Assembly: GCA_040905185.1 (NCBI GenBank)
Contig: JBBDRZ010000003.1
Location: 248,001 to 312,000, forward strand
Source: DASTEQ01 sp040905185
GTDB lineage: Bacteria > Chloroflexota > Limnocylindria > QHBO01
Length of the DNA: 64,000 bases
Direction of reading: 5' to 3'
Below the pieces are notes generated by a model that made no database searches, was not told where the DNA came from, and worked only from the letters and a program-made list of their open reading frames with translations. Of the stretch, positions 22,364-30,916 are shown in pieces; positions within the stretch are counted from its first letter, which is position 1, and every line of letters begins with the position of its first letter. The translations under genes were made by a program, and so were the position numbers.

Positions 22364-22879
22364 TCAGGCCCCGATCTGGTGGATGCGGGCCGTGACCGAG
22401 GCCTCGGCCGGCGCGCCCGCCTTCCAGGCGAACAGGACCTCGGCGATCTCACGCATCCGCATCTGGGCGTGAACGACATTCAGGTGGCCACGCTTCCAGT
22501 ATGCCTGCGGCTCGTCGTCGTAGATCGTCGCGTGAGGCATGCGGGTCAGCCCGCAGCCGCGCTCGATGGTCACCACGCCCCGCAGGGCGCGCTCCAGGTT
22601 GGCGTCGAACTCAGCGTGGAGGGCCTGCAGCGGTTCAGGCGCCAGCTGCTCAGCGACCGACACCGCGATCTCGTCCATCTCGGACTCGACCTTCGCCAGG
22701 TGCTCGTCGATCTCATCCGGCTCGCGGATCTTGCGCCGCAGGTCGTCGGCGATCTCGCTTACCGTGTCGCACAGGGCTTCGATGCGCTCGATGCGCGGAC
22801 CCATGGCCTTCCGATACGAAGACAGTTGCCCCGCATCCATGTGTTCGGAGAAGCGCCGACGGAACATCGCCACGCTCAT
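22364..22879 (-). CDS. unknown protein of the ETF operon
   Basis: A 171-residue soluble protein. The ATG at 22879 overlaps the etfA stop (ATGA) and follows GGAAGGGGGC. It begins MSVAMFRRRFSEHMDAGQLS, and the middle is a long acidic helical region (residues 25-95) that looks coiled-coil. The C-terminal part contains ERGCGLTRMPHATIYDDEPQ and AQMRMREIAEVLFAWKAGAP. I do not recognise a family. Its fixed place behind etfA suggests a helper of the flavoprotein or of the dehydrogenase. Confidence 0.7.
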   Translation of the reverse strand: MSVAMFRRRFSEHMDAGQLSSYRKAMGPRIERIEALCDTVSEIADDLRRKIREPDEIDEHLAKVESEMDEIAVSVAEQLAPEPLQALHAEFDANLERALRGVVTIERGCGLTRMPHATIYDDEPQAYWKRGHLNVVHAQMRMREIAEVLFAWKAGAPAEASVTARIHQIGA

Positions 22880-23850
22880 GCCCCCTTCCGCCGTTCGATC
22901 TCTGCCGTCAGGCGCGGCACGATCTCGAACAGGTCGCCCACGACGAACAGGTCCGCGAACTCGCCGATGGGCGCATCGGGATCGCGGTTGATGGCCACGA
23001 TATGCTCCGCAGCCTGCATCCCCACCCGGTGCTGGATGGCGCCGCTGATGCCGACGGCAAGGTACAGGGCGGGTTTCACGACCTTTCCAGTCTGACCGAT
23101 CTGCAGTTGATACGGTACCCATCCCGCATCAGCCGCTGCTCGGCTGGCGCCGACCACACCGCCCAATGCGGCCGCCAGCTGGTTCAGGGCTTCGAAGCCG
23201 GCCTCGCTGCCCACCCCTCGACCGCCGGCCACGATGATCTCCGCCTCCTCGAGCGCGGCGATGGCGGCAGCCTCGGTGGCAGACTCCACAATGCGGACCT
23301 TGGTCTGGGGGCTGTCGGCGGCGGGGGCCTGGCTGACCACGGCCGTCCCGCTGCCCTCAGATGGGGCGTAGGTGCCGGAGCTGACCAGCACAACGGACGT
23401 CGCCGGCGCCGATGACGCCGACTGGGACGCAGTGATCATTGCACCCTGAAGCGTGGACATCTCGCACCGGACTGCGCCACCCTCCATATGTACTGCCCGA
23501 ACCGGCCCAAAGGCAGGGAGGCCCAGAGACCCGACCAAGACCGCCGCGAGGTCGCGGCCGTTGGGCGTGGCGGGGGCGAGCACGGCCACCGGGGCCGCGG
23601 CGCGGACCGCTTCGACGAGGGGACCCGCGACCGTGACCGCCGGTGCGGCCGCCGAGTCGAGAACCACGACCCGGGCCGCCCCCGCGGCTCCCAGGCTCGC
23701 CGCACCATCCGCCGCACCGGGTCCGTATGCCAAACCCACCGCCCCGCCCCCGGCGGCAGCGGCTAGCTCTGCCGCGCCGGCCGCCAGCTCAAGGGCAGAC
23801 CGCGTGGGGTGGCCGTCGGCGAACTCGGCCAGGAACGCGACATCGGCCAT
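22876..23850 (-). CDS. etfA: electron transfer flavoprotein alpha subunit
   Basis: A 324-residue protein. The N-terminal ETF domain is Ala/Gly-rich. The FAD domain holds IIVAGGRGVGSEAGFEAL, GASRAAADAGWVPYQLQIGQ, VVKPALYLAVGISGAIQHRVGM and AINRDPDAPIGEFAD, the conserved cofactor-binding series. With EtfB it carries electrons from the acyl-CoA dehydrogenase to a membrane reductase. It starts on the stop of etfB (TGATG). The RC-like GASR and TGKVV segments argue for a normal, non-bifurcating ETF, though sequence alone does not decide this. Confidence 0.95.
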   Translation of the reverse strand: MADVAFLAEFADGHPTRSALELAAGAAELAAAAGGGAVGLAYGPGAADGAASLGAAGAARVVVLDSAAAPAVTVAGPLVEAVRAAAPVAVLAPATPNGRDLAAVLVGSLGLPAFGPVRAVHMEGGAVRCEMSTLQGAMITASQSASSAPATSVVLVSSGTYAPSEGSGTAVVSQAPAADSPQTKVRIVESATEAAAIAALEEAEIIVAGGRGVGSEAGFEALNQLAAALGGVVGASRAAADAGWVPYQLQIGQTGKVVKPALYLAVGISGAIQHRVGMQAAEHIVAINRDPDAPIGEFADLFVVGDLFEIVPRLTAEIERRKGA

Positions 23851-24629
23851 CAGGCGATCAGCTTCCGCTCGGCCAGCCAGTCGGCGATCCGCGTCGCCGC
23901 TTCATCCGGCCCCACGCCGGAGATGACCTGGGCGGGCGGCTTGGCCGGCGGCGGGTCCGCGCCCACCAGCCGAGTCAGCGATGCCACGCCAGCCGGATCC
24001 AGCCCGAGATCCGCCAGCGCCCACGTCGTGAGCTCCACGCGACGAGCGGCCATGATCCCCTTCAGGCTGGCGTAGCGCGGCTCCCCCACCTGGTCGGTCA
24101 CGCTGGCCACGACCGGCAATGGAGCCTCCAGGATGTCGAAACCGGTCGGGTTCAGACGGCGGATCTGCGCGGCCCCATCGGTCAGGCGCAGCTCGGCGCC
24201 GTAGGCCAGCAGCGGCAGGCCGCGGATGGCGGCCACCGCGCCGGGGACCAGCGAGCCGCGCGCGTCGTCGGAGGCCATCCCCATCAGCGTTACCTCCGGC
24301 GCCAGGCGGTCCAGCGCGGCGGCCAGGACCCGGGCGGTCACCCACTGATCGGCGCCGGCGAGCGCAGGGTCGGTGACCAGCACACCCCCGTCGCCCCCCA
24401 TGGCCAGGGACCGGCGGAGGGCCTCGGACGCCGAATCGGGGCCCATGGACAGGTATACGACCTCGTCGACAACCCCGCCCTCCTTCAGGCGCAGGGCCTG
24501 CTCGATGGCGTACTCGTCGAGGGGGTTGATGACCGCCTCCGTCGCCGCGCGGTCCAACCTGAGTTCCGAGGTATAGCGCTTCTCGGCGGTGGTGGCCGGC
24601 ACCTGTTTGACGCAGACCACGATCTTCAC
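23850..24629 (-). CDS. etfB: electron transfer flavoprotein beta subunit
   Basis: A 259-residue protein beginning MKIVVCVKQVPAT, typical of EtfB. NPLDEYAIEQALRLKEGG, the AMP-binding region GMASDDARGSLVPGAVAAIR and PLPVVASVTDQVGEPRYASL support the call. It forms the heterodimer with EtfA and holds AMP. It follows the dehydrogenase gene by 18 bases. Confidence 0.95.
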   Translation of the reverse strand: MKIVVCVKQVPATTAEKRYTSELRLDRAATEAVINPLDEYAIEQALRLKEGGVVDEVVYLSMGPDSASEALRRSLAMGGDGGVLVTDPALAGADQWVTARVLAAALDRLAPEVTLMGMASDDARGSLVPGAVAAIRGLPLLAYGAELRLTDGAAQIRRLNPTGFDILEAPLPVVASVTDQVGEPRYASLKGIMAARRVELTTWALADLGLDPAGVASLTRLVGADPPPAKPPAQVISGVGPDEAATRIADWLAERKLIA

Positions 24630-24647
24630 GCTCTGAACGTCCCTCGC

Positions 24648-25856
24648 CTACCGGCCGCGCGACTCGACGCCGGCCCGGGCCAGCAGGCGGCGGGCGATGA
24701 CCAGGCGCTGGATCTGCTGGGTGCCCTCGTAGAGCTGGGTGATCTTGGCGTCCCGCATCATCCGCTCCACCGGGTACTCGGTGATGTATCCGTACCCGCC
24801 GAAGACCTGGACCGCATCGGTGGTGGCCCGCATGGCCGTGTCGCCCGCGATGAGCTTGGCGGCGCTGGTCCAGTAGGCGAGATTCGGATCCTCGTCGTCG
24901 ACGCGGGCGCAGGCGGCATAGGTCAGCTGACGGGCGGCCTCGGTCTGGGACGCCATGTCGGCCAGCATGAACTGGATGGCCTGGAAGTCGACGATCCGCT
25001 CTCCGAACTGGCGCCGCTCGGCGGCGTAGGCCAGGGCTGCATCGGTGGCGCCCTGGGCGATTCCCACCGCCTGCGAGGCAATCGCCAGGCGAGATCGGTC
25101 AAGGGTCGACATCGCGATCTTGAAGCCGTCGCCGTCCTCGCCCAGCCGGTTGGCGGCCGGGACCCGGACCTCGTCGAAGGTCAGCTCGGCGGTGGGCGAG
25201 CCACGGATCCCCATCTTGTGCTCAAGGCGTGCGACCGAGAACCCCGGCGTATCGGTCTCGACGATGAACCCGCTCATCCCCTTCCGTCCACCCGCGTCGG
25301 GATCGGTCAGGGCGAACACGGTCAGTACGTTGGCCACCGACCCGTGGGTGATGAAGCGCTTGGTGCCGCTCAGGAGGTAGTCCTCGCCCTCGCGGCGGGC
25401 GCGCATCCGAACGGAGGCCACGTCGCTCCCGGCTCCAGCCTCCGTCAGGGCGAAGGCGGGAAGCCACTCCCCGGATGCCAGGCGCGGGAAGTAGCGGTCC
25501 TTCTGCTCTTCGCTCCCCGCCAGCATGATCGGCAGCGCGCCGAGCTTCTGGATGACGGGGATCAGGCTTGTCGTCGCGTCGGCGCGGGCCACCTCCTCGA
25601 CCACGATCGCCTGTCCGATGCCGTCCAGCGCCGTCCCCCCGTGCCTCTCCTCGAAGCCCGTCCCCAGCAGGTCGTGCTCGGCCAAGAGCTGCTTGAGGTC
25701 CCACGGGAACTCCGCCTTGGCGTCGATCTCCGCCGCTCGAGGCGCTATCCGCTCCTCGGCCAGCTGTCGAACGAGCGCCCGCAGCTCATCGTGCTCACGG
25801 CTGAGCCGATACCCGGTCTCCGAGGACTGGCTCTGGGTGGACGTGGGAGGGGCCAA
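24648..25856 (-). CDS. acyl-CoA dehydrogenase
   Basis: A 402-residue flavoenzyme oxidising an acyl-CoA to the enoyl-CoA and passing electrons to ETF. It shows FALTEAGAGSDVASVRMRA (FAD loop), FVIRGSP-like GIRGSPTAELTF, VQVFGGYGYITEYPVERMMR and ITQLYEGTQQIQRLVIARRL with catalytic Glu377. The start is placed at TTG 25854-25856 to give a family-normal N terminus; the frame stays open into the Rieske gene and cannot be the true start there. Chain length preference is not evident. Confidence 0.92.
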   Translation of the reverse strand: MAPPTSTQSQSSETGYRLSREHDELRALVRQLAEERIAPRAAEIDAKAEFPWDLKQLLAEHDLLGTGFEERHGGTALDGIGQAIVVEEVARADATTSLIPVIQKLGALPIMLAGSEEQKDRYFPRLASGEWLPAFALTEAGAGSDVASVRMRARREGEDYLLSGTKRFITHGSVANVLTVFALTDPDAGGRKGMSGFIVETDTPGFSVARLEHKMGIRGSPTAELTFDEVRVPAANRLGEDGDGFKIAMSTLDRSRLAIASQAVGIAQGATDAALAYAAERRQFGERIVDFQAIQFMLADMASQTEAARQLTYAACARVDDEDPNLAYWTSAAKLIAGDTAMRATTDAVQVFGGYGYITEYPVERMMRDAKITQLYEGTQQIQRLVIARRLLARAGVESRGR

Positions 25857-25867
25857 GTGGCGGGAGT

Positions 25868-26737
25868 CTACCGGACGACCGGTCCGGAGACCTCGACCTG
25901 GCCGTTCGCGATGCGTGCTCGATAGGCCACCTGCCGGGTCGTGGCCGGGCCGTGACGCACCGCTCCGTCGCTCAGGCGAAAGGCCGAGGCGTGCCACGGG
26001 CACACGATGGTGTCGCCCTCCAGCGTCCCCTCGGCCAGCGGTCCGCCGGCGTGGGAGCAGGTCGCCTTCAGCGCGTAGACGAGGTCTCCACGCCGCACCA
26101 CGACCAGCGCGGTGGAGCCGAGCATGGCCTTGACCGCGGTTGCGTCGGGCACACTGGCCACCGATATGACCGGGGTGTACTCCTTCGCGCGCTGGCCGCG
26201 GGCGAACGCGTTGCGGTTGACCATGTAGCCGTACTTGAAGACGAGGTGCCCTCCGACGTAGGCACCACCGGCCAGGATCAGTGCGCCGGCGAGCGACAGC
26301 CAGCGCCCCGCATCCTCGGCGCCTCCCAATCGCACGCCAAACGAAGCAAGGTAGGCAACCGTGGCGACGATGTTGACCAGGCCGTGCAGGATGGCCACAT
26401 TGCGCTCGTCGCCCTTGGCCGTGTCCTTGAAGTCGGTCAGGCCGGTGACGACCGCCGAGAGGGCCGACAACGCGGTGACCGCCACCACCACCAGGGCGGC
26501 CATATCCAGATTGGTGGCCCCGAACAGCATCGCGGCCAGGTCGAAGACGACCACCACGGTCGCTCCGCCGACCACGATATCGGTCACCACCGGATGGGTC
26601 GGATGGCCGAGCCAGGAGCCGTTCAGGAAATCCTGGATCCACTTCCCGGGCTGGCCGAGCACCCGGTAGAGGCCATCCATGACGCGGGCGACCCAGTCGC
26701 CGAATCGTCCGAATGGGGCCCCCAGCCGCTCCAGCAC
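25868..26737 (-). CDS. DUF2231-Rieske fusion membrane protein
   Basis: A 289-residue protein. HPTHPVVTDIVVG (residues 45-57) opens a four-helix DUF2231 domain, a family of possible heme-binding membrane proteins. A Rieske domain (about 187-289) follows with Cys227-x-His229 in CSHAGG and Cys246-x2-His249 in CPWHAS, the [2Fe-2S] ligands. It probably carries electrons near the membrane surface; the Rieske domain is cytoplasmic by the positive-inside rule, uncertain. It lies between the aminotransferase (18-base gap) and acyl-CoA dehydrogenase (11-base gap). Confidence 0.88.
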   Translation of the reverse strand: MLERLGAPFGRFGDWVARVMDGLYRVLGQPGKWIQDFLNGSWLGHPTHPVVTDIVVGGATVVVVFDLAAMLFGATNLDMAALVVVAVTALSALSAVVTGLTDFKDTAKGDERNVAILHGLVNIVATVAYLASFGVRLGGAEDAGRWLSLAGALILAGGAYVGGHLVFKYGYMVNRNAFARGQRAKEYTPVISVASVPDATAVKAMLGSTALVVVRRGDLVYALKATCSHAGGPLAEGTLEGDTIVCPWHASAFRLSDGAVRHGPATTRQVAYRARIANGQVEVSGPVVR

Positions 26738-26755
26738 GGTCAGTCGCTCAGCGGC

Positions 26756-28171
26756 TCAGCCGCTCAGCTCGCGGGCGAAGTCCCGGAACACCTCCACGTG
26801 CCGGTCGATGTCCGCATCGGTGTGCGCCACCGACAGGGTCCACTGCTCGTCCGGGCCCGGAGGCAGGAGAATGCCGCGGTTGGCGAGGAAGAAGTAGAAC
26901 GCGGTCCACAGCTCCTCGTCGAGACCGATGAAGTCGCGGTAGTTCGTCACCCGCTTGGCGCTGAACAGGACCGCGCCCTTGGCGCCGACGTTGATCGCGT
27001 AGCCGGGCAGGTGGTACTCCTCGAGGACCGCCTGGCAGTCGGACCGCAGCCGATCGCCCAGCCGCTCCAGCTCCGGGTACACGTCCGGGGTCAAGACCCG
27101 CGTCAAGGTCGCCACGGTGGCCGCCATGGACACCGGATTGCCGTTGTAGGTCCCCTGGTGAGCCACGTGGTCGGCGGCACCAAGAGTCGTCGTGCTGGCA
27201 CCGCTCTCCACGACGCGCATGACGGCCTCCCGACCGGCGATGGCCGCCACCGGAAGCCCGCCGCCGATGCTCTTGGCCAGACACACGATGTCTGGCTGGA
27301 CCCCGAAGCGCTGCGTGCCGCCGCCGTACGCGATCACGACCCCGGTCTTGACCTCGTCGAAGATCAGAACCGCCCCGTGAGTGGTGGCCAGCTCGCGGAC
27401 GCGCTCCAGGAACCCGGGGAGCGGCGGGACGACCCCGATGTTGTACTGGATGGGCTCGACGATGATGGCCGCGATCTCGCCTTGGTGGCGCTCGAGGATG
27501 GCCTCCAGCGCGTCGGCATTGTTGAACGGGGCGACCACGGTGTCCTCGAGGCGTGACCGCGGGATGCCGGCCGAGGCGGGCACCGAATTCGGGGCGTCGA
27601 CCGGGCCCATGAGCTCGGCCGGGGGGAGGATGCTGATCAGGACGTCATCGTGATGGCCGTGATAGCCGCCCTCGAACTTCAGGATCTTGTCGCGGCCGGT
27701 GAACCCGCGCGCGATGCGCAGGGCGTCCATCGTGACCTCGGTCCCCGAGTTGCCGAAGCGGACCAGGTCCATCCCGAAGCGACGGCGGATCTCTTCCGCC
27801 GCCACGGCCCCTTCCTCGGACGGGAAGGTGAAGATCGTGCCCCGGCCGACCCGCTCGCGGACGGCGTCCACGACCTCGGGGTGGCTGTGGCCGGCGGCGA
27901 GGACCCCAAAGGCCATGTCGAAGTCGATGTACTCGTTGCCGTCCGCGTCCCAGATGCGTGACCCGCGGGCCTCGCTCATGAAGGTCGGGTACGGGTCGTA
28001 GACCTGGAACGAGCTGGCCACCCCCATCGGGAGCGACTGCTTGGCCCGCTCCAGCAGGGCCCTGCTCTTCGCGGTTCGGTTCCTGTAGGACGCCTGTTCG
28101 CGCGCAGCCATCTGGGCCAGTCGCTGGCGGTTGATGCGGCTCGTCTGGGTGATTGCCATGGCGTTTGTCAC
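26756..28171 (-). CDS. class III aminotransferase (GSA aminomutase-like)
   Basis: A 471-residue PLP enzyme. DADGNEYIDFDMAFGVLAAG, RFGNSGTEVTMDALRIARGF, KFEGGYHGHHDDVLIS, LIFDEVKTGVV (Asp for PLP ring N) and the Schiff-base Lys (near 300) in CLAKSIGGGLPVAAIAG match glutamate-1-semialdehyde aminomutase relatives. The operon has no heme genes, so a catabolic aminotransferase for an amino acid or polyamine is more likely than hemL. GTG 28171 or ATG 28159 could be the start. Confidence 0.85.
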   Translation of the reverse strand: MTNAMAITQTSRINRQRLAQMAAREQASYRNRTAKSRALLERAKQSLPMGVASSFQVYDPYPTFMSEARGSRIWDADGNEYIDFDMAFGVLAAGHSHPEVVDAVRERVGRGTIFTFPSEEGAVAAEEIRRRFGMDLVRFGNSGTEVTMDALRIARGFTGRDKILKFEGGYHGHHDDVLISILPPAELMGPVDAPNSVPASAGIPRSRLEDTVVAPFNNADALEAILERHQGEIAAIIVEPIQYNIGVVPPLPGFLERVRELATTHGAVLIFDEVKTGVVIAYGGGTQRFGVQPDIVCLAKSIGGGLPVAAIAGREAVMRVVESGASTTTLGAADHVAHQGTYNGNPVSMAATVATLTRVLTPDVYPELERLGDRLRSDCQAVLEEYHLPGYAINVGAKGAVLFSAKRVTNYRDFIGLDEELWTAFYFFLANRGILLPPGPDEQWTLSVAHTDADIDRHVEVFRDFARELSG

Positions 28172-28202
28172 CCGTGCGGTCGGCGCGAGGATACCCTGCC
28201 GG

Positions 28203-30401
28203 TCAGGTCAGGCGGGCGGAATCGGCCGTGGCAGCCGCGTCCCGGATCCAGACCCCGGTGGCGTCCGCCAGCAGCTCCGCGACGTCGCGGACGGGAACGT
28301 CCTCGCGGTGCAGGTCGTTCGTCCCGTCGCGGAGCATGACCAGGCAGAACGGGCACGCCGTCGCGATCGCCGCCGCCCCGGTGCCGAGTGCCTGCTCGGT
28401 GCGGACGTGGTTGATGCGCCGACCCTCGTGCTCCTCCATCCACATCCGGGCCCCGCCCGCACCACAGCACATCCCGCGCCGATGGTGGAGGTCCATCTCG
28501 ACCACCTCGTTGCCCGGGACGCCCTCCACCACCCGGCGTCCCGGTTCGTAGACGTCGTTGTAGCGGCCCAGGTAGCACGCGTCGTGGTACGCGATCGCGC
28601 GGTGGCTGACGCCGAAGACCGGCTTCAGCCGTCCCTCGGCCACGAGCGTTTCGAGGAGCTGGGTGTGGTGGATGACCTCGATCCCGGCCAGCCCGAACTG
28701 CGGGTACTCGTTGCGGATCGTGTTGAAGCAGTGCGGGCAGGACGCGACCACGGTCCGAATCCCATGCTCGTCATGGGCCGCGGTCAGAGTCGCGACGTTC
28801 TCCTCGGCCAGGACCTGGAAGAGGTACTCGTTGCCCGCACGACGAGCCGGGTCGCCCGAGCACGTCTCGCCTGAGCCGAGGACCGAGAACGGGATGCCGG
28901 CCTGCCGGAGCAGGGCAGCCATGGCCCGCACCACCTTGCGGTTGCGCTCGTCGAAGGCTCCGGCGCAGCCGACCCAGTACAGGATTCCCTCCGGAGCCGA
29001 TGCGGGCTCGGCTGGCGCCGCTCCATCGGCCTGTCCATTCGTCTGCCCCAGGACCGATACGTCGAGACCCTTGGCCCAGTCCAGCCGCGCGGATCGGGGC
29101 TGGCCCCAGGGGTTGCCGGCTGTCTCCATGTTCCGGAATGCTGCCTGGAGCTCGCGCGGGAAGCGGCTCTCCTCCAGGACCAGGTTGCGTCGGATCTCGA
29201 CGATGGTGTCGACGTGCTCGATGAGGACCGGGCAGCCCTCCACGCACCACCCGCAGGTCGTGCACTGCCAGACGGCCTCCTCGGGGATGGCGTTGTCGAC
29301 GAGCGGAAGGCTCAAGGCCTCGAGGGCCCGCTGGCGGGCGAGCGAGAGCCCGGCCTCGGAGGCGGCTGCTCCCCCGTTGGCACCGCCCTTGGCCGCCCGC
29401 TGCGCGCCCGCCGCCGCCACCAGCGCCGTCTCAGCGGCCACGATCTGGTCGCGCAGGCCCTCCATGAGGTGCTTGGGCGAGAGCGTCTTGCCGGTGTACG
29501 AGGCGGGGCAGAACTCCATGCATCGCCCGCACTCGGTGCAGGCCAGGGGATCGAGCAGGTGACGCCAGGTCAGGTCCCGCAGTGCCGCCGCCCCGAATGT
29601 CGCTCCCCCGCCGGGCGGCGCATCGGCCTCGAGATCCATCTTCCGCAGCGCACCCCGCGGCTCGAGGTTGAGGAAGTACGAGTTTGGCTCGCTGGTGATG
29701 ATGTGGAGGTGCTTGCTGTACGGCAGGTACGTGCCGAACGCCATCACCGCCAGGACGTGGGCCCACGCGAAGGTCGAGAAGCCAGCCGCGGCTACCTCGG
29801 TGCCGAGCAGCTCCAGCGGGAGGCTCAGGGGCCCGGCGATCACCGCCACGATGCGGGTTGGGTTATCGGCCTCCAGGACGTAGCCGAAGGCATCGGCGAA
29901 GGCCTCGGTCAGGACCACCAGACCGATGAGCCCCAGGATGACGAACGCGTCGCGACTGAGCGCCAGGCGAGCGGGCCGGATGACGATCCGGCGGATGGTC
30001 GAGTAGCCGATGCCGACCAGCACCAGGCCGATGAACACGTTAGCCCCGAAGATGGTCAGGGCCCACAGCAAGCCGCCGATAAAGGGGATGGCGGTGACGA
30101 TGCGCTCGACCCAGCCGTTGACCAGGTAGTTGCCCGTGGTGGCCAGCAGGACGAGGAAGCCCCAGAACACGAAAGCGTGCATGAGCCCCGGAACGGGGTC
30201 GCGCAGCAGGCGCTCCTGGGCGATGACGTAGCGAATGACGGCCCAGATGCGTTGCCTGGGCTTGTCGCGGCGGTTCAGGGGGCGTCCGGCGCGAAGGACC
30301 GCCCAGTGGCGCCGCATGCGGCGCCAGAACAGGAAGATCGCCACCAGCAGCGGGACGACGATCAGCGGGTAAAAGGGCAGCTCCGGCGGGTTTGCTGGCA
30401 T
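28203..30401 (-). CDS. FadF-like Fe-S oxidoreductase, likely ETF:menaquinone reductase
   Basis: A 732-residue membrane protein. Five or six helices of a NarI-like cytochrome b domain occupy residues 10-240. Two [4Fe-4S] motifs, CTECGRCMEFCP (near 286) and CTTCGWCVEGCP (near 378), follow. Two cysteine-rich CCG domains then cover the C-terminal half (WVGCAGAF...CPHC and CYLGRYNDVY...MCCGAGGARMW...CPFC). This architecture matches FadF/YwjF of Bacillus and EmoA-type proteins, proposed to move electrons from ETF to menaquinone. With etfAB downstream the role fits. ATG 30401 lies 9 bases after TAGCAT. Confidence 0.9.
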   Translation of the reverse strand: MPANPPELPFYPLIVVPLLVAIFLFWRRMRRHWAVLRAGRPLNRRDKPRQRIWAVIRYVIAQERLLRDPVPGLMHAFVFWGFLVLLATTGNYLVNGWVERIVTAIPFIGGLLWALTIFGANVFIGLVLVGIGYSTIRRIVIRPARLALSRDAFVILGLIGLVVLTEAFADAFGYVLEADNPTRIVAVIAGPLSLPLELLGTEVAAAGFSTFAWAHVLAVMAFGTYLPYSKHLHIITSEPNSYFLNLEPRGALRKMDLEADAPPGGGATFGAAALRDLTWRHLLDPLACTECGRCMEFCPASYTGKTLSPKHLMEGLRDQIVAAETALVAAAGAQRAAKGGANGGAAASEAGLSLARQRALEALSLPLVDNAIPEEAVWQCTTCGWCVEGCPVLIEHVDTIVEIRRNLVLEESRFPRELQAAFRNMETAGNPWGQPRSARLDWAKGLDVSVLGQTNGQADGAAPAEPASAPEGILYWVGCAGAFDERNRKVVRAMAALLRQAGIPFSVLGSGETCSGDPARRAGNEYLFQVLAEENVATLTAAHDEHGIRTVVASCPHCFNTIRNEYPQFGLAGIEVIHHTQLLETLVAEGRLKPVFGVSHRAIAYHDACYLGRYNDVYEPGRRVVEGVPGNEVVEMDLHHRRGMCCGAGGARMWMEEHEGRRINHVRTEQALGTGAAAIATACPFCLVMLRDGTNDLHREDVPVRDVAELLADATGVWIRDAAATADSARLT

Positions 30402-30410
30402 GCGCCGCGA

Positions 30411-30416
30411 ATGCTA
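30411..30416 (-). promoter_or_regulatory. -10 element TAGCAT of the electron-transfer operon
   Basis: TAGCAT ends 9 bases before ATG 30401 on the minus strand. No ribosome site lies between, so the first gene may be leaderless. Confidence 0.45.
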
Positions 30417-30483
30417 GCGGTCGACCGGCAGGGCCGACGGCGGAGGAAGGCCCCGACGGGCCGCCCTCCCCTGGAGTGAATAG

Positions 30484-30510
30484 AGTCGGCGGAGGAGCGC
30501 TCCGCCGACT
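30484..30510 (-). terminator. 11-bp stem-loop after the cupin gene
   Basis: AGTCGGCGGAG and CTCCGCCGACT form a perfect 11-bp stem around a 5-base loop at the cupin stop. No T-run follows, so it could be a factor-assisted or weak terminator. Confidence 0.6.
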
Positions 30511-30848
30511 CACGGGGTGATCGGGGAACGGGCTTTGAGGGCAGGGCTAGAAACCGGAGCAATTGCCAGGATTGGAGCCGGCAACCCCGGCCCTGAGCCG
30601 GGCGGCACGTCGAAGTACGTGGCGTACAGCGACACGCCCAGGCTACCCTCGTTGCGAGCGTTGTGGACGTTCCCCTGGCCCGGATCGACGAACACCTCGC
30701 CGGCCGTGAAGGTCTCGCCGGTGCAGCTGGGGTCATCGGCCTGGTAGAGGGTCATGGTGCCCGCGGCGACGACCACGACGACAGGTCCGTGATGCGAATG
30801 CCAGCCAGTCTGCGCCCCGGGCTGGATCGTCACGTTCTGCACGATCAC
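30510..30848 (-). CDS. cupin domain protein with unclear 5' end
   Basis: A 112-residue reading from GTG 30848. PGAQTGWHSHHGPVVVVVAAG and GEVFVDPGQGNVHNARNEG are the two cupin metal blocks (His-x-His and a later His). The frame is open upstream to about 30926 with sequence that looks coding (DNSYIHKAGPIGPPPAEV), but has no ATG, GTG or TTG there. The real protein may have lost its N terminus or uses an unusual start. No enzyme activity can be assigned. It lies just after the first sensor gene. Confidence 0.6.
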   Translation of the reverse strand: MIVQNVTIQPGAQTGWHSHHGPVVVVVAAGTMTLYQADDPSCTGETFTAGEVFVDPGQGNVHNARNEGSLGVSLYATYFDVPPGSGPGLPAPILAIAPVSSPALKARSPITP

Positions 30849-30916
30849 CTCGGCTGGCGGAGGACCGATCGGTCCAGCCTTGTGGATGTACGAGTTGTCG
30901 CGCCTCCTCCCCGTAC

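Noticed and set aside
24648..26642. 664-residue in-frame version of the acyl-CoA dehydrogenase
   Set aside because: The added N-terminal part overlaps the DUF2231-Rieske gene in another frame and does not resemble any dehydrogenase.
26756..28171. hemL (glutamate-1-semialdehyde aminomutase)
   Set aside because: Motifs allow it, but there are no tetrapyrrole genes and the operon is catabolic in look, so I left the symbol empty.
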